Source: Ifrita kowaldi (lineage: Eukaryota; Chordata; Aves; Passeriformes; Cinclosomatidae). From it: DNA of 64,000 bases. Position numbers and translations under genes: made by a program. Positions 1 through 10,500 of this stretch are shown here, piece by piece. The stretch is taken from contig VZRS01004391.1 of assembly GCA_013398055.1 (NCBI GenBank), positions 124,001 through 188,000 on the forward strand, given 5' to 3'. Under the pieces are notes generated by a model, which worked only from the letters and a program-made list of their open reading frames with translations, made no database searches and had not been told where the DNA came from. Positions within the stretch are counted from its first letter, which is position 1. Every line of letters starts with the position of its first letter.

Positions 1-1
1 A

Positions 2-217
2 ATTCACAAAAGTACCAGTAATCTCAAGAACCTTACTAAGCAGCTACAGCAGCACGACGAGGGTGATTGGTGGGGGATGTTTTCATGGATCGACAACCTC
101 GGCTTCCGGGTATGGCTTAAAAGTTTGGTAATGTATGGCATAGTTATCTTTGGTGTGTTTTTATTGGTTGTGATATGCATCCCATGTATTTTATCTTGTG
201 GGCAACAAATGGAATGA
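2..217 (+). pseudogene. Endogenous retrovirus env, C-terminal part of the transmembrane subunit (partial at window edge)
   Basis: An open frame runs in from the window edge for 71 codons to a TGA at 215-217. It shows an amphipathic, Gln-rich stretch, then a Trp-rich membrane-proximal segment (WW around fragment residues 23-24), a hydrophobic membrane span at about residues 42-63, and a short cytoplasmic tail with cysteines after the span. This is the usual end of a retroviral Env TM subunit. It is followed by a polypurine tract and an LTR, as expected for the 3' end of a provirus. The rest of env and all of gag-pol lie outside the window, so intactness of the provirus cannot be judged. The family assignment (avian class II/alpharetrovirus-like) is inferred from the LTR layout rather than from this fragment. 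Confidence 0.72.
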
Positions 218-285
218 TTGATAGTAGCCTTAACAAGATAATGACTTTACCAGTATAGGTTGTTTTAGCAAGAGAACACGTAAAC

Positions 286-299
286 AAAGAAGGGGGAGA
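286..299 (+). other. Retroviral polypurine tract
   Basis: An uninterrupted purine run with a GGGGG core lies about 70 bp after the env stop and directly before a TG dinucleotide at 300-301. This is the normal site for priming plus-strand DNA synthesis in reverse transcription, and it fixes the 5' edge of the LTR. The segment 218-285 between the env stop and this tract shows nothing else. Confidence 0.72.
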
Positions 300-1097
300 T
301 GCTACAGACAGGCAAAGACTTACAGAACAAGGGCCCTGTGGCCTTTGTAAAATCATGGCTGACTCCTTGTGATGCCTTGGGTTTTAAATTTCATATTTTT
401 CAAATTCTGTACTGCCTAGCGTGTAATTCTGAAGTTTCTTGTGGCGTGTTAATTTCTGCTCTCCCATTCTAGGTAGACATAACAAAGCCTCTCCAGGCCT
501 GCTCTCCAAGGACACTCAGACCATCCTAGGCCCAAAAAGTATAAACCAAAAGCCTCTGAAGGGGGGGGTAAGCTTGGGGAAACGACATCATTAACTGAAG
601 CTTTAATTGGAGAATTAACCCTGATACGCAAATGAACCAAACTTGTAAAAGTGTGAAGAACTCAGGACCTGCCGTCCATCCTGGGGTCCATCTTGGCAGT
701 CGCCTCTGGCTCCCCAGGGTGTACCTTTGAAGGCCCTTCAAATAAATACCTACCTAAAGGTATTCCCTTAGTCCTGTCTAGTATCTGTTTTAGGTGGCAT
801 CTTCAGGCATCACTTGTACTTCAGCTAAGTAGAAAAGGGTTCTGGGACTGACTCAGCTGGAACAGAGGTAGAAAACAAGTTACGTAACTTTAAAAAACTA
901 GTTATGTAACCGTCACATGCTCACATCATGGCTTATGGTGGTTGGTTGAATTATATTTGTTGTCTTTTGAAAATATGTAACTTACAAAGGCCTAATTGCT
1001 TAAAAAGCCCTGATTTGTGGCAATAAAGAGCACCCTTTTGCATCTGCCTGAGGACTCTGCTCGCTTCTTATCCCCACTGAGAGGTGCTGATTGTACA
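300..1097 (+). mobile_element. 3' LTR of an endogenous retrovirus (class II / ALV-like layout)
   Basis: The LTR begins with TG right after the polypurine tract and plausibly ends with CA at 1096-1097. The ends TGCTACA and TGTACA form an imperfect inverted pair. Near its 3' end there is a TATA-like TTAAAAA at 1000-1006, then AATAAA at 1022-1027, then a C/T-rich U5-like segment. A TATA box followed about 20 bp later by AATAAA, with the start site just beyond, is the arrangement known from avian leukosis-type LTRs. U3 would be about 300-1028 and R-U5 about 1029-1097. The 3' boundary is uncertain by tens of bases, and the target duplication cannot be checked because the 5' LTR is outside the window. 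Confidence 0.65.
1000..1030 (+). promoter_or_regulatory. LTR core promoter (TATA-like box) with embedded poly(A) signal
   Basis: TTAAAAA at 1000-1006 is the best TATA-like element in the LTR, and it would place initiation near 1028-1032. AATAAA at 1022-1027 lies before that start, so it acts on transcripts entering from upstream but is not copied into transcripts starting in this LTR. Initiation here would leave about 150 nt of leader before the CYP27C1 ATG at 1177. Activity is inference. Confidence 0.45.
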
Positions 1098-1176
1098 AGT
1101 TAAAGCAGGCGCTGAAGAAAGAGCAACCAAAAAAGCAGCTGCAGGAGCAAAGTGGACCCTTCTGAAATTGAAAAAC
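1098..1176 (+). other. CYP27C1: Probable 5' UTR of CYP27C1 exon 1
   Basis: This short stretch lies between the LTR end and the first in-frame ATG. A TGA at 1078-1080 is in frame with the CYP27C1 reading frame, and no ATG in that frame occurs before 1177. The exon 1 coding start therefore lies inside one uninterrupted exon. The native transcription start is not recognisable. Confidence 0.5.
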
Positions 1177-1500
1177 ATGTCTTTCTTCACCAGAGTTTTG
1201 ACGATGAAATGCAAGCAGACACTTGAATGTGAGAGGACTTACTTTTACCAGGCACTTTTTGCCAGCAGCAGGTTTCCCGGGCTGTCCCGGCTGTGCAGCA
1301 GCCAGTCCCTGGAGGTGAGGAGCAGCCCGCGGCCAGCGGCTGGGAACAAAGGCGAAGGGCGCGGAGCGGAGCTGCTGGAGCCCCCCCCGCGCCGCCTGGG
1401 CAGGGTGAAGAGCCTGCACGAAATGCCCGGACCCAACACCCTGTATAACCTCTACGAGTTCTTCTGGAAGGACGGTTTCGGCCGCATTCATGAAATCCAG
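1177..1500 (+). CDS. CYP27C1: CYP27C1 exon 1 (residues 1-108): mitochondrial presequence and start of the P450 fold
   Basis: The ATG at 1177 is the first in-frame ATG after a stop at 1078 and has A at -3. A second in-frame ATG lies at 1204. The first 60 or so residues are rich in Arg/Lys, Ser and aromatic residues (MSFFTRVLTM, then FASSRFPGLSRL), which suits a cleavable mitochondrial targeting sequence. The conserved P450 part begins at about residue 85 with MPGPNTLYNLYEFFWKDGF and ends HEIQ. The donor is CAG|gtacag, phase 0. Confidence 0.93.
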
Positions 1501-4500
1501 GTACAGCTCACTCGGCTACTTAATGCTTTAATCACACCAGGATTACTTACACTTTTCCATTCCTCCCCTCCTAAAACGCTGGTGAATCGCCGGCTTAGCG
1601 GCACCGCAGCAGGGCATCGCCGCGCCGCCTTCCTTCTGGGGAAGAGCCAGGATTCAGGGGATCCAGCACTCCAATTCCCGCAGCACCGGAGGCTCCGGCA
1701 GTTTTGTTCCGCAGGGGATCCCGCGATCCCGGCTCCCCGTGCCCCGGTGCCCGCGAGCGCTCGCCGCTCATCTTTGCGCGCGTTTTGAACCGCTGGGGAG
1801 ATGCCTCAGACTGAAAGGGGGAAAAAAAAAAAACCAAAAAAAGGTACCATTTATTTGTAAGTGGGCTGTTTCACAAACTTTCAGAGGGCTTATTTTTGGC
1901 GGGCAGGGCTGGGAAGCGTGTGCTTTCTCGGAATCTTAGACAGCAGCATCCACCAGTGCCGTGAGGCTGTGCCAGCACCCGGAGCCGCCCCAGCCCTGCC
2001 GCGGCTGAGGCGCCAGAGCCGCTGCCCTTCCCTCAGCCCGGCCCGGCGCTGCTCCGCTGTGTTCAGAGACCATTTTGTCTCCTACCCCGGCCTCCCCTTA
2101 CATAAATACACTTTGCCTACATCGATCCCCTGACGGGATAGTAGATGCGCCGGGCCCCGCTGCCATCAGCGCTGGCCGGCCCCCGGCGGCCACCCCCGTC
2201 CCTCAGCAGAGGCGGGCGGTTCGAACCTTTCGGGGGGTGAGGGACAGGCCCGGGAGCGGCCGCGACTGGCGCTGCCGGCCCTGCCGCCCCCTGCCCGGCC
2301 GCCACACTGGCGCGGGGGAGGGGAGCGGGTGGCGGGAAGCGGGGCCCGATGGCGGCGTGAGGGGAGGCCGGGGGGAGAGCGGCTCCTGTCACCTGGAGCG
2401 GGGGGAGGCGGTCGAGCGAACCAGAGCCCGAGTGGGGCTTGAGAAGCGTTCTCTGGTCGGGGCACCTCCGCCACCGTGGTGTCCCGCGGGCCGCGGCGGG
2501 TCCCCTCCGTCGGTCGCACCTGGTAGCGGTGGGTGAGGCGCGTTTTCCCTGCGTGGCACGGCGGGAGCCGGGTGGACAAGGATCCTCCTTCTCCGTGCAG
2601 CGCCTCGGGGATGCTGGCACGGGCAGCACTCTTACCGTAAGGCTGCCGCTATCCGGAGATGAATTCTTTTGGTTGCTTGGCCAAACATGTGGGTTTCATT
2701 CCTACAAAGTCACAGTGCATCTCCTGGGGCCCTTTCTCTGTGTAGCCCAAGCTATTTTAAAGGAAGCACTTGTGTGTAAGGGAGTGAAGCGGTGTGTTTC
2801 ACCCCTTTGCAGCTGTGGATCCATAATGCTGTCCACCGGCAGTGCAGATCTCGTTGGGAATACCTCAAATGGCGCTTGTATTATTTTGCTTTTCTTAGGG
2901 ACCTTTACCAAATCGCTAGGAAGAAATTCACAGTCAGGCCCAAGAGGTTTGCTGCCTGAAAATTACTGAAATTTCAGAAAGAAAAAAGAGAGAGAAAGGA
3001 AAATAAAAACAGAAAAGGGAAACTAAAGAAAACAGAACTTTGAGTGGTTTGAGAATCAAAACTCGAAAGTTAAGATTTACAAAGGGTCTAAAAACACCAG
3101 AAAGAGGCAGGAGACAGAAAAAAAAAGAATCGCATAAGTTGCTTAGTTTTGTCCAGCTTTGTTATATTTACCATTTAGATTTTTAAGAAGAAATGTTAGG
3201 GTGTATGCTGTGTTCCATGGCAGCCAGACTAGATTGCTAATGATGAATTTGATTGCTTGCTAGCCAAGAGCAGATGAAACTGAAGACAACTAAAGCTTTT
3301 TTCTTTTTTTCCTCTAACTCTGTGGTGGTGTACAGAATTTGAGAGGTACTCATCATATTTTCATAACACTAAAAAAGATGTTACCATTGGTTTCAAGTTC
3401 TTTCCTTGTCAAAACAATGAAAATTATTCAAAATATTAAAAAGAATGTAAGACATCCTAAATAGTATATGCTTTTTTGCTACCACTAGCTGATACGGGTA
3501 TTTTTTTCTTTAGTGAATATTATTCCTAGAAAAGAAAGTGTGAGGAAGGATAAGGAGAAGTTGCAATATAACACCGGTTTTTATTCTGCTTAGAGTCTCA
3601 AGAATCACAGGATGCCCTGTTTGTGTACACATAGAATGGAAGTAGGCATTAACTGGATTAATAACAGTCTGTTAAATTTAACAATTCAGTGAATATCAGG
3701 AATGAATTAATCCCAAACCCTTTGGTAACCAGCACAGCTACTGAAATGTTGCTGTTTGGTGTATACAAATATTTGTACGCCGTATGCAGAAGGTGTGGGG
3801 AAGCCGAGCACTTTTTCACAAAGGAGGTTCTGTTCTCAGTAACGTGATTCCAGTTAGTCCTGGCTGAAGAAGTAATGCCTACAGCAATTATGATGAAGGG
3901 AAAGTATTTTTAACTTGATGGGGTTAGATCTCCTTTGTCTCATCAGTGCTATGCAAGGATAAAGAAAAGAAAGGTGAGGAGGGAGGGATTTGGATGCTAG
4001 CAGTTTGAATTTATGGTGTGTGAAAGAATGACTGGTGTGAGAGTGGTATGTGAGGCACTAGAGTGGAACATTTTCAAGGTTTGGAACAAGGGAAAGAAAA
4101 ACCCATGCTGTGATGGAAAACATGGAAAAAGAAATCCTGGGCATCTTTTTATACATGAAGTTGATAGAATGATGTTCAGTCTATTGAAAGAGAGAAATGT
4201 CCAAATACTTTGTCGCTGTCCATTTCTGGTTTAAAACGAGTATTTAATTTATTGATTGGATAGCTTGCCACTTGATTTATTTTCTGTTGAAGTTTGTTGT
4301 CTCATGTAAACCTCACCATCAATGAAAAAACCAAACTGCTCCATAAATAGCAAAATTTGTTGAACCTGTTTTTCTGTGACTGGTGGCCTGTATTCCCCTC
4401 ACTGCATTGATTTTTCCTTGCTGCACTCCTTTCCCAACTCATGCCTTCCTTGAAAGGCACATACTCTCACAGTTATTATCTCCAAGTTCAGTATCCCTAA

Positions 4501-7500
4501 AATATCTCTTAGGGAAGAGATACTCTGGGTTTTGGGAGTGCTTGTTCATACATTGCTCTGCCTGTGGTGTTGGTTAGGAGCAGACCAAGCAGAAATGACA
4601 ACAGTTGAGTCCTGCTGTAGCATTTCCCTCATCAGGATGACTAATATGTGTGTCTCATATGAATCCAGATGCTGATTTTTGAAAATGGTAAGTGTATTGT
4701 TGTGGGAGACCTTTAGAACTTCAGCCTAACTTGGCCATTGTGTTCCAAAAGTAGTTGAGATGTGACTGGCAGAGACCACAATTGCAGAACTCATGTTTTA
4801 TTTGGAAACTAGACAAAAAGAGTTACATTTTTTATATGCACTTGGTGGCATATTCTGAAGAGTGATTCATGTGTCTTAAACTAATTGTTGGCAATTAAAC
4901 AATTCATCTCTGTAACTAAGACTGAATAAAATATATTTCATATAAGTTAATCTTGGGTCAATACTAGACTTTCACAAATGTAGTTGGTGTCAACCACCTT
5001 TGGTTTATATTCAGCATAACTCTGTGTGCAGATGTCTTTGGATTAGAATGTAGGTAATGTGTCAAAGTTAAGCTTTGGTCAGTTTAACTTGTCTTAATAC
5101 TTTAACCAGAAATAAAGGCTTTAGAATTGATTTTTAAAGTCTTAATAATGTCTTTTTAATAACTGCTTTGCAGTTTTGGTGGGTTTTTTTCCCCTCTGAA
5201 ATGAGGATGTACCTCAACTCCAAGTGGATTTGCAAGAGTTGAGAATTTCACTTCATGACCATGTCAGAATGAAATTTATTTGAAATAATCAGTAAGATTT
5301 CATGGGATGATGCATTCTGACTGGAAAACTTTTTGGGTTGGTTTTGTTTATTTTAATATATATACACAGTTTAATGTTTTCCAATCCTCTTTATTAACTT
5401 CCAATCCTCTTGTTTGCCTTCAGCTTGAATTACATGATTTGTGGATCAACCACTCAATAACCGTCAACTTCAAGAATAAGACCCCACCTTTACCCTTCTT
5501 TTGCAGAATTAGCATATGTCTCTTTCAAGTTCACTGCTGACAGATCTGTCCCAAAATCAGTTTTTCAGCAGGCTGTTGTGCTGTCATTGTTCTTGGTTAG
5601 GTGTAAGAAACTTATACATAGCTTTTTTATAAGCAATTAAATGGTAGAGTAAGTAGTGATTTACAAAAGATATTAAATTATATCTTTGTATTATGCTGTT
5701 AATTTAACCCTATGTTCCATGTTTTTCATTTTTGCAGACATTCTTTCTAACCTGTTTGATCTGAAGGGATGTATTTTTAAGTGCACCAGGTCCTTTCATC
5801 TTCCCAGTGTTTGGTTTCACTCACACTCTGTGCCTTATAGCTTTGGGTCTTTTCAGCCAGGGGTCCTGAACTGTGTGACCTCTCTGTTTTCCTTGTGAAT
5901 ATTTCACTGTTATGCTTAGATGCTTCTCCTGACATTTCAAACTGTTCCGTGACTGGAAGGCTGGAGATCAAATTCTAGATGTGAGGGATTGTGTATGACA
6001 AATTGTCAGTTTCCTTTTGTGATAGTTTTCCTTAGTAATACTTGACTTCTGTTTCTCTTTGTTGGTGATGCTGTAGCAAAAGCACACTCAGGAATATGGA
6101 AAGATCTTCAAGTCTCGCTTTGGTCCCCAGTTTGTTGTATCCATTGCAGATCGAGACATGGTTGCTCAAGTCCTCCGAGCAGAAGGCAGAGCACCACAAA
6201 GAGCCAACATGGAATCCTGGCAGGAGTACAGGGATTTACGGGGGAAAGCCACGGGGCTCATTTCTGCGTAAGTGTTGTTACTCCTCCACTTCCCTTGCTT
6301 TCTTTTATCAGTTTAGTGGTTTTCTGAAGGACTGCACAGGTCATCTGGGAAATCAGGCTTTTCTGTGTGGGGAAATCTGTGTGTCTAGTGGGGGGAAGTG
6401 AGTAGGTATTCGTGGTGAATGCTGTGAATTTGTCTGTTCTGCTGTGAAGTTTCCAAGGGATGATAATGATGTGTAGTTGAACGTGCAGTGAGCTACTTTT
6501 GCATGAAGACATTCTTTGGGAATGTTGATGAACAGGAGTTGTCTCACTCACCTGCAAGCAGTTTTGCAGAATAGAGCTTACTAGCTTCAGCCCCTGCACT
6601 GCATGAATGTGGGTTTATTGCATCAGTTCTAGACTGTTCCATCTGGCTGGCAGTGTGCTGTGTGGAATTGTTGGCTCAGATTGGTTTTAGCTTTATTGTC
6701 CACCGAAATGCCCCCTCAGTAGACTCATGTAGAGAAGTCACAGAATGGTCAATCCACACTGTAGTGCATCCCCACGCAGATATTTTTGAACCTGGCTGAT
6801 TCCACAGGAGTTATCTGTCTGTTCAGCTTGCATAACCTGGCATCGCATGTGGGTGTGGTTAATTGCCACTGGGAACTACTCACAGTCCCCACTGACACAG
6901 GATGTTTATTTAGAGGGAAATTAATTTCCTGAGTCATGGACAGTCTGTTTTTTCATGGTAGCAAAAGGCTTTATATATTGCACTGCAGACTCAAATCTTA
7001 ACCTGCAGTTGAGACTCAAACTAACAGTTCCTTGATACTTTACGAAAAGAGATCTTAATTCAGGAGACTCAGAAAATACCTGTTAAAGAGGTCAAATTTT
7101 TCTGCTGGCCAATAAGTTTCTGTGCCTTGCAATGGCATTTCTCCAGGTAAAAAAAGTAATGGGAGATATAACAATGAAATGTAACAATTTAAAATAAACA
7201 TTTAAAAGATAATTGCCCACTTTCATAAGGAATTGAAAGGTATCCCTGGAACTGCTGTTCCCAAATACTCTGCTCATACTGAGCTTTTAGATACTACAAT
7301 TCAGATTTTTAGTCTTAAGCACAAAGGTTTCCATGCATAGCTCAGCTAAAGCAGAATCTGTAGCTGTAAGTTGTTTCTCTACAAGTAGGTGTGCTTTCTT
7401 ATTACTTTGATGGTTTAGAATTGGGGTAGCTGAAAGTGATGTATCAGTAATGGAATTTATGGTACCAGCTCAAGTTGTTGATTTGTCAGATCTGAATGTG

Positions 7501-10500
7501 ATACCTTTATTTGGTAATTAAGTACTGGTTCTGTGTACAAGCAGTTTTGCAGACTACCTGTTCAAATATGTATTTAAAGTAATTTTAATAGAATATTTTA
7601 CTAATTTCTTGCATTAGGTACTACTAACAGACTAACATAGGGACACTAGTCAAATTCAGAACACTGAGTGGGCCAGTTCTGTCACTCAACCCAGAGATTG
7701 ACTTACACCTGAACATACATGTTGCAACAGTGAAATTTAATGAGGACGTGCAATAAATACAGAATAACATTGTAGGAGCATAATACAAAGTATACATTAT
7801 CATCATTTTCATTTTACCACTTGCTTTCATTTGACATGAAAAATCGCAAACAGTTTGGTTGCAGAGCTCTTACCCAGCTGATGATTGTTACGGAAAACTA
7901 CGTATACACATTATTAATAATTTTTTCTAGGGAGGGGGAGCAATGGCTAAAAATGAGAAGTGTACTGAGCCAAAAAATTCTGAAACCCAAAGATGTGGCT
8001 GTTTACTCTGAAGGAGTCAATGAAGTTATCTCAGACTTAATTAAAAGAATCCACAGCCTCAGAAGCCAAGAGGAAGACGGAGAAACGGTGACCAATGTTA
8101 ACAAACTTTTCTTCAAGTATTCAATGGAAGGTAAGCCCAGGCTGGATCTGTAAAGAAAAGCAGTGTGGTTGTGGTTAGGTATTTCTGCCAAATGATTGTG
8201 CCCCGTTGTGATTAATCTGAAAAGGGAAGTTTGATATTCTGCATTTGTGTGTCTTCCTAGTTAGTGCAGTGGGTATCAGTAGAATTCCTTTGCAGAGTCC
8301 AAAGACCTGACACCTTGTAATAAGGAGCAATTCCCATGGAAATGCTGGTATGTGGGTAAAATATTCAATCAAGGCCTTGAACAGTCTCAGTACTCTGTAT
8401 TTCTGTATTGATTTATCAAGAATAAGGGTGCTGACCTTCTAACAGGTGACTTCTAAGACATGTTAATTTCACAATATACCAGCCAAATGCCAATGGGGAA
8501 TCCCCATGTGATGTATCTAAATTCAGTTCATAGCTTAATGTGGGAAAAGATACTGCTTTTCCCTGCTTACACATGCCAAGTGAGGGATTGTTATGCTTGC
8601 CTTAATATCATCTGCCACTGGCTACCATTAATGAGGGAATGCTGAATGGAACCCTGGCATGAGCCTGGATGGCATTTCCTGTGTTCTTACAGAAATCTCG
8701 TGGTGATACATAGTTCACGTATTTCTTTAACTGACTGCTTACAACCCCATCTTGTTATTTGTAATGCCTTTTAAAAACATTGGTACTCTTTGCTGAGAGG
8801 CAGCTGAGTAATTTGGGATTGGAAGAATTTCCAAATTGCTCACTTACGAAGATGTCATATCAAATTGCTGCCTGCTTGGTCTGTTTCACATTAATAGTGT
8901 CTAAAAATGGCATTTAACTACCAGTTTATGGAATTTCAAACTGAGCTTACAGATTCACTATAACTGATGGGTTGTTGTAAATTCTTCACATTCTCTTAGT
9001 TTTTCATATATAACTTGTGCCTGGCACACATTTGTTTTCTATATGACTTGCTGTTTATTTAACTTACACTGTAACTCTTTGGGAACCAATATGTAAGATT
9101 TCTTCGAAAGGACCATGTAAGCAGCAAGAGGAAGAATAAGAACTAGCATTTCTGAAAGAAGCACAAAAAAAATAACAGCTGCAGAAAAATATCTTCCCAG
9201 AGAGGAAAATTAGGGAAGGAAGATTGAGTTGAAAATAACCAAATTCTAAAATTATTTTTGTCAGTAAAGAAAATTTCTAGTGGGGGTGCCTGCAGTACTG
9301 CAGAAAAACATCTGTGAAAATTACAGCAAGTCACAACAAGAGACAGTCAACATTGTCACTCACAACAGTGTCAGGCTTGCTGTTTTTCAGGGCTGGGTGG
9401 AGTATGGTGTGTGCAGTAAAAGCACTGTCTGGAGTGCAAGCTTTCTATCCATTTATACAGACTCAGTATTCATTTGCTACCAGCTGATGGCAGAGACAGC
9501 CGCTGGTAGAAACTCCTGCGTTGTCACCAGTTATCAGAAATGTCTTTGGACTTGTGTGTCCCTGTGGGTTCAGAGGCCAACAGGGCAGGCTCAGGATTCC
9601 TAGTGCAATGCAAAACACAGCAAACAGGCTGGAGGCTGCTCTACTTCTGGTGGAATTCCTGGCTGTCTTCTCATGCTGAGCATTATTGACATAGCAACTA
9701 TTCTCTTGCTACAATGCTTAGCTGGGCTATTCTACTGTGTTTTGAATTTCTGTTTTATCTGTTCCCCAACTGAAGTAATAATAATAATAACAACAGCAAT
9801 AATAATAATTTCTTGTAAGGTAGTTAAAGTTTCTGTTAGTTAATTCCTTAAATTATTAATATGTATTGGTGCATGTGTATAGCCAAATCTTTGATTGTTT
9901 ATGTGCAGGTGTGGCAACTATTCTGTACGAGTGCCGGTTGGGCTGTCTGGAAAACAACGTCCCACAGCAGACTGTTGAATATATTGAGGCTCTGGAATTG
10001 ATGTTTAGCATGTTTAAGACCACTATGTATGCAGGTGCTATTCCCAAATGGCTTCGTCCACTTATTCCAAAACCCTGGAGAGAGTTCTGCAGATCCTGGG
10101 ATGGACTCTTCAAATTTAGTAAGACTTAGTAGTAGAAAAGTTCAGCTGTATTTCTGCGGGTTCTGTGTGTGTTTGAACGGGACAAGCTGCATTTCTCTTC
10201 TAAAATTATAAGAAGACATTGTGGCAGAAGTAAGTTTCATATTAAATGCAGACTGGCCTGGGGAACTGTTTTAAAAAATATTCTACTGAAAACAAACTTT
10301 ACCAGTACATTTCAAAACTCTCCTATTTTATACTGCTCTTTCTTTATTTATTTTCATCTGTTTCAGCACCCACTTGTCACTCCAGGTCCAAGTTCTTTGC
10401 CAAGGTTTTATCTTAAGCCACTTCAATTTTAATGAGGGTAGTTTTGTTGACTTCAGCAAAATTTTAATTAAGCACCCTGACAAATAATCACTACTAAAAC

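Larger units (their letters stand above)
1501..6076 (+). other. CYP27C1: CYP27C1 intron 1
   Basis: 4.6-kb intron with gt at 1501 and ag at 6075-6076. It holds a GC-rich CpG island in its first 1.1 kb, then a purine-rich tract (about 2976-3040). From about 3130 to 6076 it is ordinary AT-rich intron in which I recognise no element. Confidence 0.85.

Noticed and set aside
1000..1491. 163-codon minus-strand open frame
   Set aside because: It is antisense to the LTR end and CYP27C1 exon 1. GC-rich composition keeps the frame open and it resembles no known protein.
2218..2227. GGTTCGAACC, resembling a tRNA B box
   Set aside because: No A box or cloverleaf can be drawn from the upstream sequence. 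It is a short palindrome in a CpG island.
2117..2969. Long open frames on both strands in the intron 1 CpG island
   Set aside because: Pro/Arg/Gly-rich products typical of CpG islands, with no recognisable domain and stops absent because of GC content.
6739..6752. TCACAGAATGGT resembling the start of an antisense CR1
   Set aside because: Similarity stops after about a dozen bases, with no further CR1 sequence.
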